Shown here piece by piece: positions 16,252-25,787 of a stretch of DNA of 64,000 nucleotides. The stretch is taken from the NCBI GenBank assembly GCA_937910905.1, contig CALEPV010000044.1, forward strand, positions 8,602 through 72,601, in the 5' to 3' direction. The translations under genes were made by a program, and so were the position numbers. The notes beneath the pieces are model-generated. The model saw nothing but the letters and a program-made list of their open reading frames with translations. It made no database searches and was not told where the DNA came from. The first letter of the stretch is position 1. The number at the start of each line of letters is the position of its first letter. The stretch comes from an uncultured Prevotellaceae bacterium (GTDB lineage: Bacteria; Bacteroidota; Bacteroidia; Bacteroidales; Bacteroidaceae).

Positions 16252-19200
16252 TCAGATGGCTGCGATGTCTTCAGCCTCTATCATGCGGAATGTCTCGGGC
16301 GTACGCTTGTCGTCCGGCAGTTCGCTGACGCGCATACTGAGGTTCTGTATGGTCTGCGAGAAGAAGTTGCGTATGGCACGTGCGTTGCCGAAGTTGGCAT
16401 CCTTGTTGGCGTGCATTTCGGCGATGCGCTGGTAGGCCAGACCTTCAGCGTCGGGCGCAAGGGTGTAGTTCTTCTTCTTGACCATCAGCATGAATATCTC
16501 TACCAGCTCGCTTACGGTGTAGTCCTTGATGTGCAGCCGATAGTTGAAGCGGCTGGCCAAGCCAGGGTTCGTCTGGAGGAACTGCTCCATCTCACGCTGA
16601 TAGCCCGCAGCTACTACGACGAACTTGCCTGCGTCGTCCTCCATGCGCTTCATCAGCGTCTCGATGGCTTCCTTACCGTACTGGTCGTTGTTCTGCGACA
16701 GCGTATAGGCCTCGTCAATGAACAGTATGCCACCCATGGCACGTTCAATGTAGCTGTTGACCAGCTTGGGCGTCTCGCCCATGTACTTGCCTACGAGCTG
16801 TGAGCGGTCGGTCTCGATGACCTTGCTGGATGGCAGCAGACCTACACTCTGCAGCACCTGACCCAGTGTGCGCGTGATGGTGGTTTTGCCGGTACCAGGG
16901 TTACCTGTCAGGATGATGTTCACCACAGGCAGCTCTACATCGCCAAGCCCCATGCGGGCACGATCCTGCAGGAACATGGTCTGGGCTGCCAGGCGGCGTA
17001 TAGTCTCCTTGACCTCAGTCATGCCGATGAAGTCGCGGTCCATAGCGCGTGTCACTTCGTCGATAGGCTTGGCCTTGTCTGTCTGCTCGCCTTCGATGTC
17101 GCGCAGCGTCAGCTCGTACATCAGCTCAGAGTTGAACATAGCGTTGTCGGCTATCTCCTGCATCAGGCGCTTGCTCTGTGCGGCCACGGCGTTGTCGAAT
17201 GCACGACGCACCTCGCGGGCATTGCCGAAGTCCTTGGTGCGCTGTGCGTACATGCGCTCGAAGAAAGTGCGTGCGCCCTCCTTCGTCTGTTCGCTCATGG
17301 TGAACTTCTTCTCGGCACACATGCGCTCAAATATCTCATAGAGCTCTGCGGCACTGTAGTCGTCGAAGTGTATGGTGTCGGTGAAGCGGCTGCGCAGGCC
17401 CGGGTTGGTGTCCATGAACTTCTCCATCTCGGCAGGATAGCCGGCCAGTATGCAGATGAACTTGCCACGGTCATCCTCTAGTCGCTTCAGCAGGGTGTCC
17501 ACAGCTTCGCGCCCGAAGGTGTCGAGGTCGGACGACATCAGGGTGTAGGCCTCATCGATGAACAGCACGCCGCCCAGCGCCTTGTCCACCAGCTGGTTGG
17601 TCTTGATGGCTGTCTGGCCCACGAAGCCTGCTACGAGCGAGCTGCGGTCGGCTTCCACCAGCTGGCCTGTCTTGACCAGTCCCAATGCATGGAACACGTC
17701 GGCCATGATGCGGGCCACTGTGGTTTTACCTGTGCCGGGATTGCCGGTGAACACGTAGTGGCGGCCACCGATGTCGTTGGTGTTGCCGCGCTTCACCTGC
17801 ATCTGTATGTAGGAGCACAGGCTCTCCACTTCCTCCTTGACGCTGCGCATACCGACCAGCTTGTCGAAACGTTTCAGTATCTCATGGAAGTCGAGCTCCA
17901 CAGGTGCATCGTATGGTACATCGGAAGCCGTGAAGGTGAGCAGGGCCTCGTCGGTCATCTCGGCTGGCGTGAGCTTATGCACGCGCTCTGCCTGACGGCT
18001 GCACATCTGCTCAAACAGCTGGCGCACGGCACGGCCGTTTGCAAAGGTCTTGTCGCGTGTCTCGTACATGGCATTGATGGCCATGCGGACACGTTCCTTC
18101 GCGCTATCGTCCATGCGGTAGTCGGTGTGGCGTACGAAGACTTCCAGTATCTGATACAGCTCATCGGCATTGTAGTCCTCTATATTGATGAACCGGTTGA
18201 AGCGGCTGCGTATGCCTGGGTTGGCGCGGAACAGGTTCTCCATCTCCGAGCGGTAGCCTGCGGCAATCACCACGAACTTGCCCCGGTCGTCCTCCATGCG
18301 TTTCATCAGGCGCTCCAGAGCTTGTGTGCCAAGCTCGTCCTTCGAACCGTCCTCCTTGGCAGGAGCCAGTGTGTAGGCCTCGTCGATGAACAGAATGCCA
18401 CCCATTGCCTTGTCGCACAGGCGGTCCACCACCTTCGGTGTTTCGCCCATGTAGGAACTGACCATCTGCGAGCGGTCCACTTCCACGACGTGGCCGCTGT
18501 CCAGATAGCCTATGGCCTCGAATATCTCGCCCAGCTTGCGGGCTATGCTCGTCTTGCCAGTACCGGGATTGCCAGTGAGTATGAGGTGTATACTGAGCTG
18601 CTTGTTGCCGCCTATGCCGCGCTGCTGGCGCTGCATCTCGGCCTGCACCTCCCATGCAATCTCCTTGATTGCCTGCTTCACCTCGGTCATACCCACGAAG
18701 TCGTCCATGTCGGCCAGAATCTCTTCGAGCGTCTGTTCCTTCGGTACGTCGCCGCGGATATCCTCTTCCAGCACTTCCAGGTTGTCGTTACTGATGCCTC
18801 GCGATATGAACGATGAGAAGATGTCTTCAGCTTCCTGCATGGCCAGATGGCCGTTGCCGAAGCTGGCATCGCGTGTCTTGCACTTGTACTTGAAGAAGCG
18901 TAGCATCTTCTTGGCAGCCTCGGGGGTGTACTCTTCAAGTCCGAACTGCTGCTTGAGGAAATACTTGCACAGCGCCGTCATCTCCTCGAAACCGTATGGC
19001 TTGAGGCGCAGTAGGTACTTGAAGCGGTTGCGCGCAGACGGGTTCTTCTCGAAGAACTCCTCCAGTCCGCCAGGCAGTCCGGCCAGCACCACGATGGGAC
19101 TGCCGTGCCAGCTGTCCATACTCACGAAGAGCTTGTCCAGCGGATTGACTTGATTGGAGTAACTGTCCGGTAGCAGCTTCTGCACGTTGTCGAACACCAG

Positions 19201-19581
19201 CATACCGCCCTTCGCCTTCTTGATGTTCTCATCCCAGTGCTCCACAAAGCGGTTGTAGTCCACGGCATCAACCACGGTCACATTGTCGTTGTCGGTGAGC
19301 TTGTTCTGGTGGAAGTACTCGGCCATAGCCTGTGCCAGAGTGGTCTTGCCTGTACCACTCTCACCGATGATGATGGTGTCTGCACTGAGACGTATGTCGC
19401 GCGTCTCGCGGCGTGAGCGTATGAAGCTGTAGGTATCTACCACAGACTTGAGCTGTGCCTTCACATCATCGCGTCCTATGATTTGGTCGAGGGCATTGGA
19501 GTCGACCTCTATCTCGTGACCGCACCATTTGCAGAACTTTGCGCTGGAACGGTTCTCCTTGTTGCAGTGTTTGCAAATCAT
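16252..19581 (-). CDS. Zinc-ribbon protein with four tandem CbxX-type AAA+ modules
   Basis: A 1109-residue protein. An N-terminal zinc ribbon (Cys3/6/17/20) is followed by four AAA+ ATPase modules. Module 1: Walker A GESGTGKT 73-80, but Walker B reads MLVFDNVQ, lacking the catalytic Glu. Modules 2-4: Walker A GNPGTGKT at 337-344, 613-620 and 893-900, each with an intact FIDEAYT Walker B (about 398, 675, 955). Modules 2-4 resemble the CbxX/CfqX (RuBisCO-activase-like, SpoVK/EccA-like) clade. Three active and one degenerate domain in one chain suggest a built-in asymmetric ring or a remodelling machine. It lies 55 bases upstream of the FHA gene and 9 bases after the kinase gene. Target unknown; a type VII secretion role is not supported because no EccC or WXG100 gene is present. 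Confidence 0.9.
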   Translation of the reverse strand: MICKHCNKENRSSAKFCKWCGHEIEVDSNALDQIIGRDDVKAQLKSVVDTYSFIRSRRETRDIRLSADTIIIGESGTGKTTLAQAMAEYFHQNKLTDNDNVTVVDAVDYNRFVEHWDENIKKAKGGMLVFDNVQKLLPDSYSNQVNPLDKLFVSMDSWHGSPIVVLAGLPGGLEEFFEKNPSARNRFKYLLRLKPYGFEEMTALCKYFLKQQFGLEEYTPEAAKKMLRFFKYKCKTRDASFGNGHLAMQEAEDIFSSFISRGISNDNLEVLEEDIRGDVPKEQTLEEILADMDDFVGMTEVKQAIKEIAWEVQAEMQRQQRGIGGNKQLSIHLILTGNPGTGKTSIARKLGEIFEAIGYLDSGHVVEVDRSQMVSSYMGETPKVVDRLCDKAMGGILFIDEAYTLAPAKEDGSKDELGTQALERLMKRMEDDRGKFVVIAAGYRSEMENLFRANPGIRSRFNRFINIEDYNADELYQILEVFVRHTDYRMDDSAKERVRMAINAMYETRDKTFANGRAVRQLFEQMCSRQAERVHKLTPAEMTDEALLTFTASDVPYDAPVELDFHEILKRFDKLVGMRSVKEEVESLCSYIQMQVKRGNTNDIGGRHYVFTGNPGTGKTTVARIMADVFHALGLVKTGQLVEADRSSLVAGFVGQTAIKTNQLVDKALGGVLFIDEAYTLMSSDLDTFGREAVDTLLKRLEDDRGKFICILAGYPAEMEKFMDTNPGLRSRFTDTIHFDDYSAAELYEIFERMCAEKKFTMSEQTKEGARTFFERMYAQRTKDFGNAREVRRAFDNAVAAQSKRLMQEIADNAMFNSELMYELTLRDIEGEQTDKAKPIDEVTRAMDRDFIGMTEVKETIRRLAAQTMFLQDRARMGLGDVELPVVNIILTGNPGTGKTTITRTLGQVLQSVGLLPSSKVIETDRSQLVGKYMGETPKLVNSYIERAMGGILFIDEAYTLSQNNDQYGKEAIETLMKRMEDDAGKFVVVAAGYQREMEQFLQTNPGLASRFNYRLHIKDYTVSELVEIFMLMVKKKNYTLAPDAEGLAYQRIAEMHANKDANFGNARAIRNFFSQTIQNLSMRVSELPDDKRTPETFRMIEAEDIAAI

Positions 19582-19590
19582 GGCTGGGTA

Positions 19591-22500
19591 TTATAGCGTG
19601 TTTTTGATTTGATGTTCGAAGTCCCAGATGCGCAGCTTCCATGTCCATACATCTGGTGGCGTATGACCAAGCAGGCTGGGATGATACCATACGAAGAGCA
19701 TTATCAGTACGAAGAACAGTATGGACCATGCTATGCAGTTGAGCACACGCTCATCGCTGGTCGCCTTGGCTTCCTTCACGGCATCGTTAAGCAGCGCGAA
19801 GTTGGAGCCCTTGAACTTGAATGAGTGCGTCTTGAACGTATGGTAAAGCTGCTCTTGCAGTGCTTTGTCGTGGTCTATCTCAAACACCGCCTTGAGCTGT
19901 TGCAGTTGCTCGTCTGTGGTGTTGAAAGCTGTGAACCATGCTACGGCTACGTACACCAGGCTCATCAGCACACCAACTGTCGTCAGCCAGTTCGGGAAGT
20001 GGAAGCAGCAGAAGTCAAGAATGCTGGCCGGTATCCATGATGAGGCAGCACCTATGGCTGCCCACAGCACGCCCATCAGCACTCCGTGACCCCGGAAGTA
20101 GCTGTAGAATGCACCCATCGCTCCCATAGCCAGGCCTACAGGTATGCACACGTAGTAGTATATATAGCTGTGGAACAAGCTGAAGTTCTCCTGGAAGTGT
20201 ATGCCAAAGGTCGCGAGCAGCACTATCCACAGTGTGGCCAGGCCGAAGAAGCCTATCATCCACGAGCGTTTGCGGCGCTGGCTGTGATTCCAGTCGGCAC
20301 GGCTCTGTGCCACCTTCTCGTTCATTTCGTCCTGCGCCTTGGTGAAGCGCTTGTAGTGTATGTCGGCAGGGTCGCACTGTCCTATGAGCATCAGGTAGTC
20401 CTCCAGTCGGTGCTCGCGGCTCATCGGCTCGTCCCAGCGGCCGTTGGGGTCTTCGTGGTAGAATACAGACATCCACTGGCGCAGAGAGCCTACGCGAACC
20501 TCCTCGCGCAGTACGCGGCGGTCTATGTCTGTCACTTCCTCAGGGTAGCGTATTTCCACATCATTGCCATCCTCGTTGAAGTGGTATAGCGGATGACCGC
20601 CCATTCCTACGCATAGCTTATAAGCTGCGGTCTTGGCATCATAGAATCCCATGCGGTCGCGGTTCTCCTTGCTGTCCACAGGCAGACATTGGTCTAGCAG
20701 CTGCAGCGTGTGGGTCCATTGGTGCATGGCGGCATACTGGTAGAGCCTGCCGCGCGGCTGAAGATAGTCCTCCAGCGCTTCAGTGAAGCTCTCATTGCCA
20801 AGGTGCTGGCATTGCTGCAGCTGCTTGGCCAGCAGCCCAGCCACCTGCATCTCGCTGTTGGCCTCGCGCAGGTCAAAGGCGGCTGTACGGTCTATATTAT
20901 ATAATATGGTATATGCGCGCGTGCGTGTAGGCATACGCTGCTGCTCGCACAGCACGCGTGTGCTCTCGCACAGAGCCACCTCGCAGTGGCGGTACATCCA
21001 TGCCAGCAGCCGCCCGTCTGTGATAGCCTGCCATTCGGCTTCAGTGCGCTCGCTACTGCCGTAGGCCGCAACTATCTCAGGTATGGTGCTAGATGGTGCC
21101 GATGGCAGGAATGGCATCTCGCTGTCGGTCTCGTAGATGGATTTCAGCAGAGCCGTGATGTCGGCATGGTCGGAGCTGAAGTAGTCGCGTATGCGGTTGA
21201 TGTCGGCATCGCTGTGCGTCTCCAAGTATAGGAAGTATGGATGGAACCTGTCCTTGAGCAGCACCAGATAGTCGGCACTGTGCTGCATCAGGCTGAGGCT
21301 GATGCTGTGCAGGCTGGTGCACGGCGTGCCCTTCACGTCGTAGAACGGGAATTTGGGGTCGAGAGTGTAGATGGCACTGAGCAGACCAGCCTGGGGCTGT
21401 TTGGGGTAGCGGTGCTCCACGATGTCGGTGAGCATCACTGCCATCTTTGCGTTGCCGCACTCGTCGAGCCATGTGCTGATGCGTTTGTTGTATAGGAAAC
21501 TGATTCCGATTTCGCGGTTGTCGTAGAGCAGAGGTACAAGCTCCTTGACATCGTGTGCTATGAGGTTGCGCTCGGCATCGAGGATGAATGTCTTGTAGCG
21601 CAGGTAGGCGCTGCTCTGGTCCACGGCCACCTCTTCGCCCTTGAACCAGCGCTCTATCTCGTTGTATCCCCAGCGTCGCTTAGGGTTGATGCTGGTGAGA
21701 CCGCGTATGAGCATACCTACGCGTGGCGGCACCTCCGACAGCTGCGGTATGCGGCCCTCCTGCTTCATGCGTATCATGTCGCGCTCGTTGCGGCCGAATG
21801 GCATTCGTCCGAGCCATAGATACAGCAGGGTGATGCCTAGCGAGTAGTAGTCGCTCTTGTAGTTGATTTCCACCTCGCCATCGATCACATCGTCGTACAT
21901 CTCTGGCGCAGCGAAGGCTGGAGTGCGTGCCTGTGTGGTGCGAATCAGCTCGTCGCGGTCGTCAAACGGGGTGCTGATGCCGAAGTCGCCAAGCACCACC
22001 TGGCGGTGTTTCTCGTCGCGGAAGAAGAAGTTGGCTGGCTTGATGTCCTTGTGTATGATGCCTGCGTTGTGGCAGCAAGCCAGTGCAGCACCCGCCTGCA
22101 GGGCTATTGCACGGAACTGGTTGAAGTTGCCTTCCAGCTGATACTCCTTCAGCGTGCCTCCGCGCAGATACTCCATGAGTTCGTAGTCGCGCTCCTGTCC
22201 TCCTACAAAGGTGTGACCGTACTCATATACACGCATCACCATCTCCACGTCTATGGAGCATACGGATTGCAGTATGCGCTCCTGGAAGTGGTAGTTCGGA
22301 TAATAAATCTTCAGCACATACTTTTGCCCGTCTCGTTCTACCAAGTACACCTGTGCCTCGCCGCTCTCCATGGCAAAACGCGATATGCACTGGTAGGCGT
22401 AGCCGTTGAGCATAAACCAGCTGCTGTCTGCTGCCACCTTGTCCATGCGTGGTTTGTCGGGCTGCACGGTAAAACTCGTGTTGCCGTCCAGCCCGTTGTT

Positions 22501-22650
22501 GGCTTTGATGATGCGCATACCTTGCTTGCCATCGGCCCGGCTCGTAGCATCCGATGACTGCTGCGTAGGCTGTGTGGTGGGTTGTGTCGTTGTGGCAGGA
22601 ACACCTTGTGTGTTCTCGTCAATACGTGATGTCTTCTCGTTGTCTTCCAT
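19591..22650 (-). CDS. Membrane-anchored Ser/Thr protein kinase
   Basis: A 1019-residue protein. After a Thr/Gln-rich N-terminus comes a Hanks-type kinase domain (about residues 85-335): Lys114 in YVLKIYY, catalytic loop HKDIKPANF (Asp202, Asn207), DFG at 222-224 and APE at 248-250. All are intact; the HRD arginine is Lys, so it is a non-RD kinase. A roughly 500-residue middle region has no recognised domain. Four or five transmembrane segments lie at about 835-970, after a basic SRRKR-type stretch, so the kinase faces the cytoplasm. The stop lies 9 bases before the AAA+ gene. It is the presumed writer for the FHA reader and PP2C eraser. Confidence 0.92.
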   Translation of the reverse strand: MEDNEKTSRIDENTQGVPATTTQPTTQPTQQSSDATSRADGKQGMRIIKANNGLDGNTSFTVQPDKPRMDKVAADSSWFMLNGYAYQCISRFAMESGEAQVYLVERDGQKYVLKIYYPNYHFQERILQSVCSIDVEMVMRVYEYGHTFVGGQERDYELMEYLRGGTLKEYQLEGNFNQFRAIALQAGAALACCHNAGIIHKDIKPANFFFRDEKHRQVVLGDFGISTPFDDRDELIRTTQARTPAFAAPEMYDDVIDGEVEINYKSDYYSLGITLLYLWLGRMPFGRNERDMIRMKQEGRIPQLSEVPPRVGMLIRGLTSINPKRRWGYNEIERWFKGEEVAVDQSSAYLRYKTFILDAERNLIAHDVKELVPLLYDNREIGISFLYNKRISTWLDECGNAKMAVMLTDIVEHRYPKQPQAGLLSAIYTLDPKFPFYDVKGTPCTSLHSISLSLMQHSADYLVLLKDRFHPYFLYLETHSDADINRIRDYFSSDHADITALLKSIYETDSEMPFLPSAPSSTIPEIVAAYGSSERTEAEWQAITDGRLLAWMYRHCEVALCESTRVLCEQQRMPTRTRAYTILYNIDRTAAFDLREANSEMQVAGLLAKQLQQCQHLGNESFTEALEDYLQPRGRLYQYAAMHQWTHTLQLLDQCLPVDSKENRDRMGFYDAKTAAYKLCVGMGGHPLYHFNEDGNDVEIRYPEEVTDIDRRVLREEVRVGSLRQWMSVFYHEDPNGRWDEPMSREHRLEDYLMLIGQCDPADIHYKRFTKAQDEMNEKVAQSRADWNHSQRRKRSWMIGFFGLATLWIVLLATFGIHFQENFSLFHSYIYYYVCIPVGLAMGAMGAFYSYFRGHGVLMGVLWAAIGAASSWIPASILDFCCFHFPNWLTTVGVLMSLVYVAVAWFTAFNTTDEQLQQLKAVFEIDHDKALQEQLYHTFKTHSFKFKGSNFALLNDAVKEAKATSDERVLNCIAWSILFFVLIMLFVWYHPSLLGHTPPDVWTWKLRIWDFEHQIKNTL

Positions 22651-22672
22651 AGTTGAGGGTTGTGCTATGGTG

Positions 22673-23686
22673 TTATTTATCGCTTACGAGGTTGTTCTCT
22701 TCGTTCCCGCTCAGTATCACCCATTTGCCACCCTGCTGTGGACAGGCACAGGCCAGGGGCGACGGGTGCAGGGCGTTCTTGTAGTGGCATCGCCAGGCGA
22801 GCCTGCTGATGTGCGGCTTGGCAGCCATTGCGGTGTTGCGTGCCTTGGCAGGATTGGGCATGGCCGGCAGCTCCATTTGGTCTAGCAGGCCTTGCAGCTG
22901 CTTGCGTGTCTCCTCAATGCGCTGCTTCAGCACATCGGTGGTGAAATTGGTCTGTGTCTCGCTGCTGAGTGTGGCTTCGGGGTAGGCTTCGTCGCCCATC
23001 TCGTGCAGTAGTGTCATTACCCTGTCGCGCAGCTCACGGATGCGTTCGCGGTTGGTCCTGTCTTGCTTGCTCTCAATGGGCTTTGTGCGCCACAGCTGCT
23101 CCAGCTCTTCCTCCAGTTGCCGCACTTTTTGTGCGAAGGGTACATCCCATGCGTGTTCCTGAGCCATGCGTGCGCGGTCGGTGAGCGGTGTGCCGCAGTG
23201 CTCGCAGAAACCGAAGTGTCCTATGGTGTGACAAGTTGGGCAGGTGATGCCCTTGCGCGGCGAACCGCATTCCTGGCAGTACTCGTCGGTAGCGGACATC
23301 GGAGCGTAGCAGAACGAGCAACGGTCTGTGCCGATGTAGTTGTGGCACACTTCGCAATAGTCTATGCCTGCTGGCACGTGCGAGCCGCAATGAGGACACA
23401 CGATGTCCTTGAGTGGCTGGCCGCACTGCTCGCAGAACATGGCCTGCGGGTCGTTGTTGGTTCCGCACTTCGGGCATCGCTGCGAACCCAGGAAGTCCAT
23501 CAGTGCGGCAGATGCACCCATGTTGACCATAGCGCCTGGCCTGCTTGCAGACTGTTGTGGCGTTGCAGCCTGTGCCGGTTGTGCGGCGGGCTGCATCATC
23601 TGGCGGCTGTTGGCAGCAAAAGACTGTTGACCTTTCATGGTCTGTTGCTCATCGGGGAATGCCATAATACTTACGCTATTTTGCAT
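22673..23686 (-). CDS. Multi-zinc-ribbon scaffold-like protein
   Basis: A 337-residue protein without catalytic motifs. Four CxxC...CxxC zinc-ribbon knuckles occupy about residues 75-180 (CPKCGTNNDPQAMFCEQCG is the first). They are followed by a charged coiled coil (about 195-290) and a conserved-looking C-terminal block with WRCHYKNALHPSP, then CACPQQGGKWVI. The ribbons are the same kind as in the FHA and AAA+ proteins of this cluster, so a scaffold or adaptor role is inferred. It starts the cassette, 10 bases after the M13 peptidase stop, and lies 22 bases before the kinase. Confidence 0.8.
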   Translation of the reverse strand: MQNSVSIMAFPDEQQTMKGQQSFAANSRQMMQPAAQPAQAATPQQSASRPGAMVNMGASAALMDFLGSQRCPKCGTNNDPQAMFCEQCGQPLKDIVCPHCGSHVPAGIDYCEVCHNYIGTDRCSFCYAPMSATDEYCQECGSPRKGITCPTCHTIGHFGFCEHCGTPLTDRARMAQEHAWDVPFAQKVRQLEEELEQLWRTKPIESKQDRTNRERIRELRDRVMTLLHEMGDEAYPEATLSSETQTNFTTDVLKQRIEETRKQLQGLLDQMELPAMPNPAKARNTAMAAKPHISRLAWRCHYKNALHPSPLACACPQQGGKWVILSGNEENNLVSDK

Positions 23687-23696
23687 TGTTACATTT

Positions 23697-25745
23697 CTAC
23701 CAAATGCTCACCCTCTGTTCCTTTGGCACGAACATCGGGTCTTGCTCGGTGATGCCGAATGCCTCATACCAGGCATCGATATGCGGCAGTGCGCCATTCA
23801 CGCGCCAGCGGCCCAGTGCGTGAGGGTCGCTCTTGGTGCGGCGACGTATCTCCTCGTCGCGTATGTTGCCAGCCCACACGCCGGCGTAGGCCAGGAAGAA
23901 GCGCTGTTCAGGCGTGAAGCCGTCGCGTGTCTCCAGCGGGTGGTCCTTGGTTGCGTTCTTGAATGCTTGGAAGGCTACCATCAGTCCGCCGTGGTCGGCC
24001 ATGTTCTCGCCCAGTGTCAGCTGGCCGTTGCCGTGCAGCTCTGGGTCGGCACCGCTGGCTGGCAGCACAACTATGCTGTTGAAGAAGTCGCGCATCACGT
24101 GTGTGCGCTCCTCAAAGCGCTGTGTATCCTCAGCTGTCCACCACTGACGCAGATTGCCGTCTTTGTCGTACTTGGCACCTTGATCGTCGAAGCCGTGGGT
24201 CATCTCGTGGCCTATCACCACACCGATGGCACCGTAGTTGAATGCATCGTCGGCCTGCATGTCGAAGAATGGTGGCTGCAGTATGCCTGCGGGGAAGCAT
24301 ATCTCGTTGGTCGTTGGGTTGTAGTAGGCGTTGACGGTCTGTGGGTACATGTACCATTCTGTGTTGTCCACAGGCTTGTTCAGCTTGCGGTTTATCATGT
24401 CGTAGTGAGCCCAGCGTCTGGCAGCCTTGATGTTCTCCCAGTAGTTGCGTCCCAGCTCCATAGCCGAGTAGTCCTTCCACTTGTCGGGATAGCCCACCTT
24501 CACGATAAATGCATTCAGCTTGTCGTGGGCCACAGCCTTAGTGCTGTCGCTCATCCACTCCTGAGCGTCGATGCGCTCGCCAAGTGCTATCTGCAGGTTG
24601 CGTACCAGTTGTACCATGCGCTCTTTGGCCTCTGCGGGGAAGTACTTCTCTGCATAGAGCTTGCCCACAGCCTCGCCCAGAGCGCTCTCAACCGATGCTA
24701 CGGCACGCTTCCAGCGCGGACGGTCTTCCTCCTTGCCGCTCATCACCTTGCCGTAGAAGGCAAAGTCGGCAGCACGCATCTCATCGTTCAGGTAGCTCGA
24801 CGCTGCATTGATGAGCTGCCAGCTGATGTAGTCCTGCAGCACCCCGACAGGTGTCTCGTTCCAGATTGCTTCTACCTCGTGTAGTGTCTCTGGCTGACCT
24901 ACGCTCACTGCCTTAATCTCACGCATACCCTGCTGTGCGAAATATACCTTCCAATCGATGCCGCTGAAGGCATTGCACAGGCTGTCGAGCGACATGCGGT
25001 TGTAGTTCCGCTCCGGGTCGCGCATCTCGGCAGCGCTACGGGTGGCCTGTGCCAGACGGTGCTCCAGCTCGAACACAGCGTTGGCCTGTGCCTCGGCTGC
25101 TGTGGAGTCGGCTGCTACGGCGCAGCGCAGGAAACGGTCGGTCATGTATGCCTTGTATGCGTCACGTATTGCTGTGGTGGCAGAGTCGGTGTCTATGTAG
25201 TACTCCTTCTCGCCCATCAGCAGGCCGCTGCTGTAGATGTGCACCAGATTGTTCTTGCTGTCCTTGATGTCGGCATCGATGTAGAGACCGAACAAACCGC
25301 CCACGCCGTCTACTTGCATGTTGGCATACAAGCGGAACAGCTGGTCGCGCTCCGTGCAGGCCTTGATGCGGCGCAGCTCCTCTTCTATAGGATAGATGCC
25401 CTGTTTGTTGAGGCTAACGCTGTCCATCGCGCTGTTGTACATAGCTGCTATCTTCTCTGCATCGCTGCCTTCGGGATTCTGGCGCGATGCGATGTCCAGT
25501 ATCAGACCTTGCAGCTGTTCGGTGGTGTTCTCGGTCAGACGGTCGAATGAACCATAGCGGCTGTATTCAGCCTTCAGCGGGTTGGCAGCCATCCAGCCGC
25601 CGCAGGCATACTGGTAGAAGTCTGTTCCGGCTGCCACCGTGGTATCCATGTCGGCGGCGTTGAGGCCGGTGCTTTGTTGCTGCTTTTGGCAGGCAACTGT
25701 CATCAATGGCATAGCCATGAGCATAATGTAGTGTTTGCTTTTCAT
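23697..25745 (-). CDS. pepO: M13-family zinc metallopeptidase lipoprotein
   Basis: A 682-residue neprilysin-like endopeptidase. The signal peptide ends MTVAC (Cys19), so it is a lipoprotein. The zinc site HEMTH is at 513-517 and the third ligand motif ENMAD at 580-584, both intact, so it is predicted active on short peptides in the periplasm or at the surface. Length is normal for the family. It lies 42 bases after the ABC-F gene and 10 bases before the zinc-ribbon gene, and may be transcribed with the signalling cassette. Confidence 0.93.
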   Translation of the reverse strand: MKSKHYIMLMAMPLMTVACQKQQQSTGLNAADMDTTVAAGTDFYQYACGGWMAANPLKAEYSRYGSFDRLTENTTEQLQGLILDIASRQNPEGSDAEKIAAMYNSAMDSVSLNKQGIYPIEEELRRIKACTERDQLFRLYANMQVDGVGGLFGLYIDADIKDSKNNLVHIYSSGLLMGEKEYYIDTDSATTAIRDAYKAYMTDRFLRCAVAADSTAAEAQANAVFELEHRLAQATRSAAEMRDPERNYNRMSLDSLCNAFSGIDWKVYFAQQGMREIKAVSVGQPETLHEVEAIWNETPVGVLQDYISWQLINAASSYLNDEMRAADFAFYGKVMSGKEEDRPRWKRAVASVESALGEAVGKLYAEKYFPAEAKERMVQLVRNLQIALGERIDAQEWMSDSTKAVAHDKLNAFIVKVGYPDKWKDYSAMELGRNYWENIKAARRWAHYDMINRKLNKPVDNTEWYMYPQTVNAYYNPTTNEICFPAGILQPPFFDMQADDAFNYGAIGVVIGHEMTHGFDDQGAKYDKDGNLRQWWTAEDTQRFEERTHVMRDFFNSIVVLPASGADPELHGNGQLTLGENMADHGGLMVAFQAFKNATKDHPLETRDGFTPEQRFFLAYAGVWAGNIRDEEIRRRTKSDPHALGRWRVNGALPHIDAWYEAFGITEQDPMFVPKEQRVSIW

Positions 25746-25787
25746 TGTATGGTGATTGTTTTTTCTTGCCGTTGTTGCATTATTGCA

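Noticed and set aside
16252..23686. Type VII secretion system because of the EccA-like AAA+ modules
   Set aside because: No EccC/FtsK-type ATPase, WXG100 proteins or mycosin gene in the cluster.
14890..23686. TerY-P tellurite/phosphorylation triad
   Set aside because: Kinase and PP2C are present but there is no vWA-domain (TerY) protein and no TerD-type gene.
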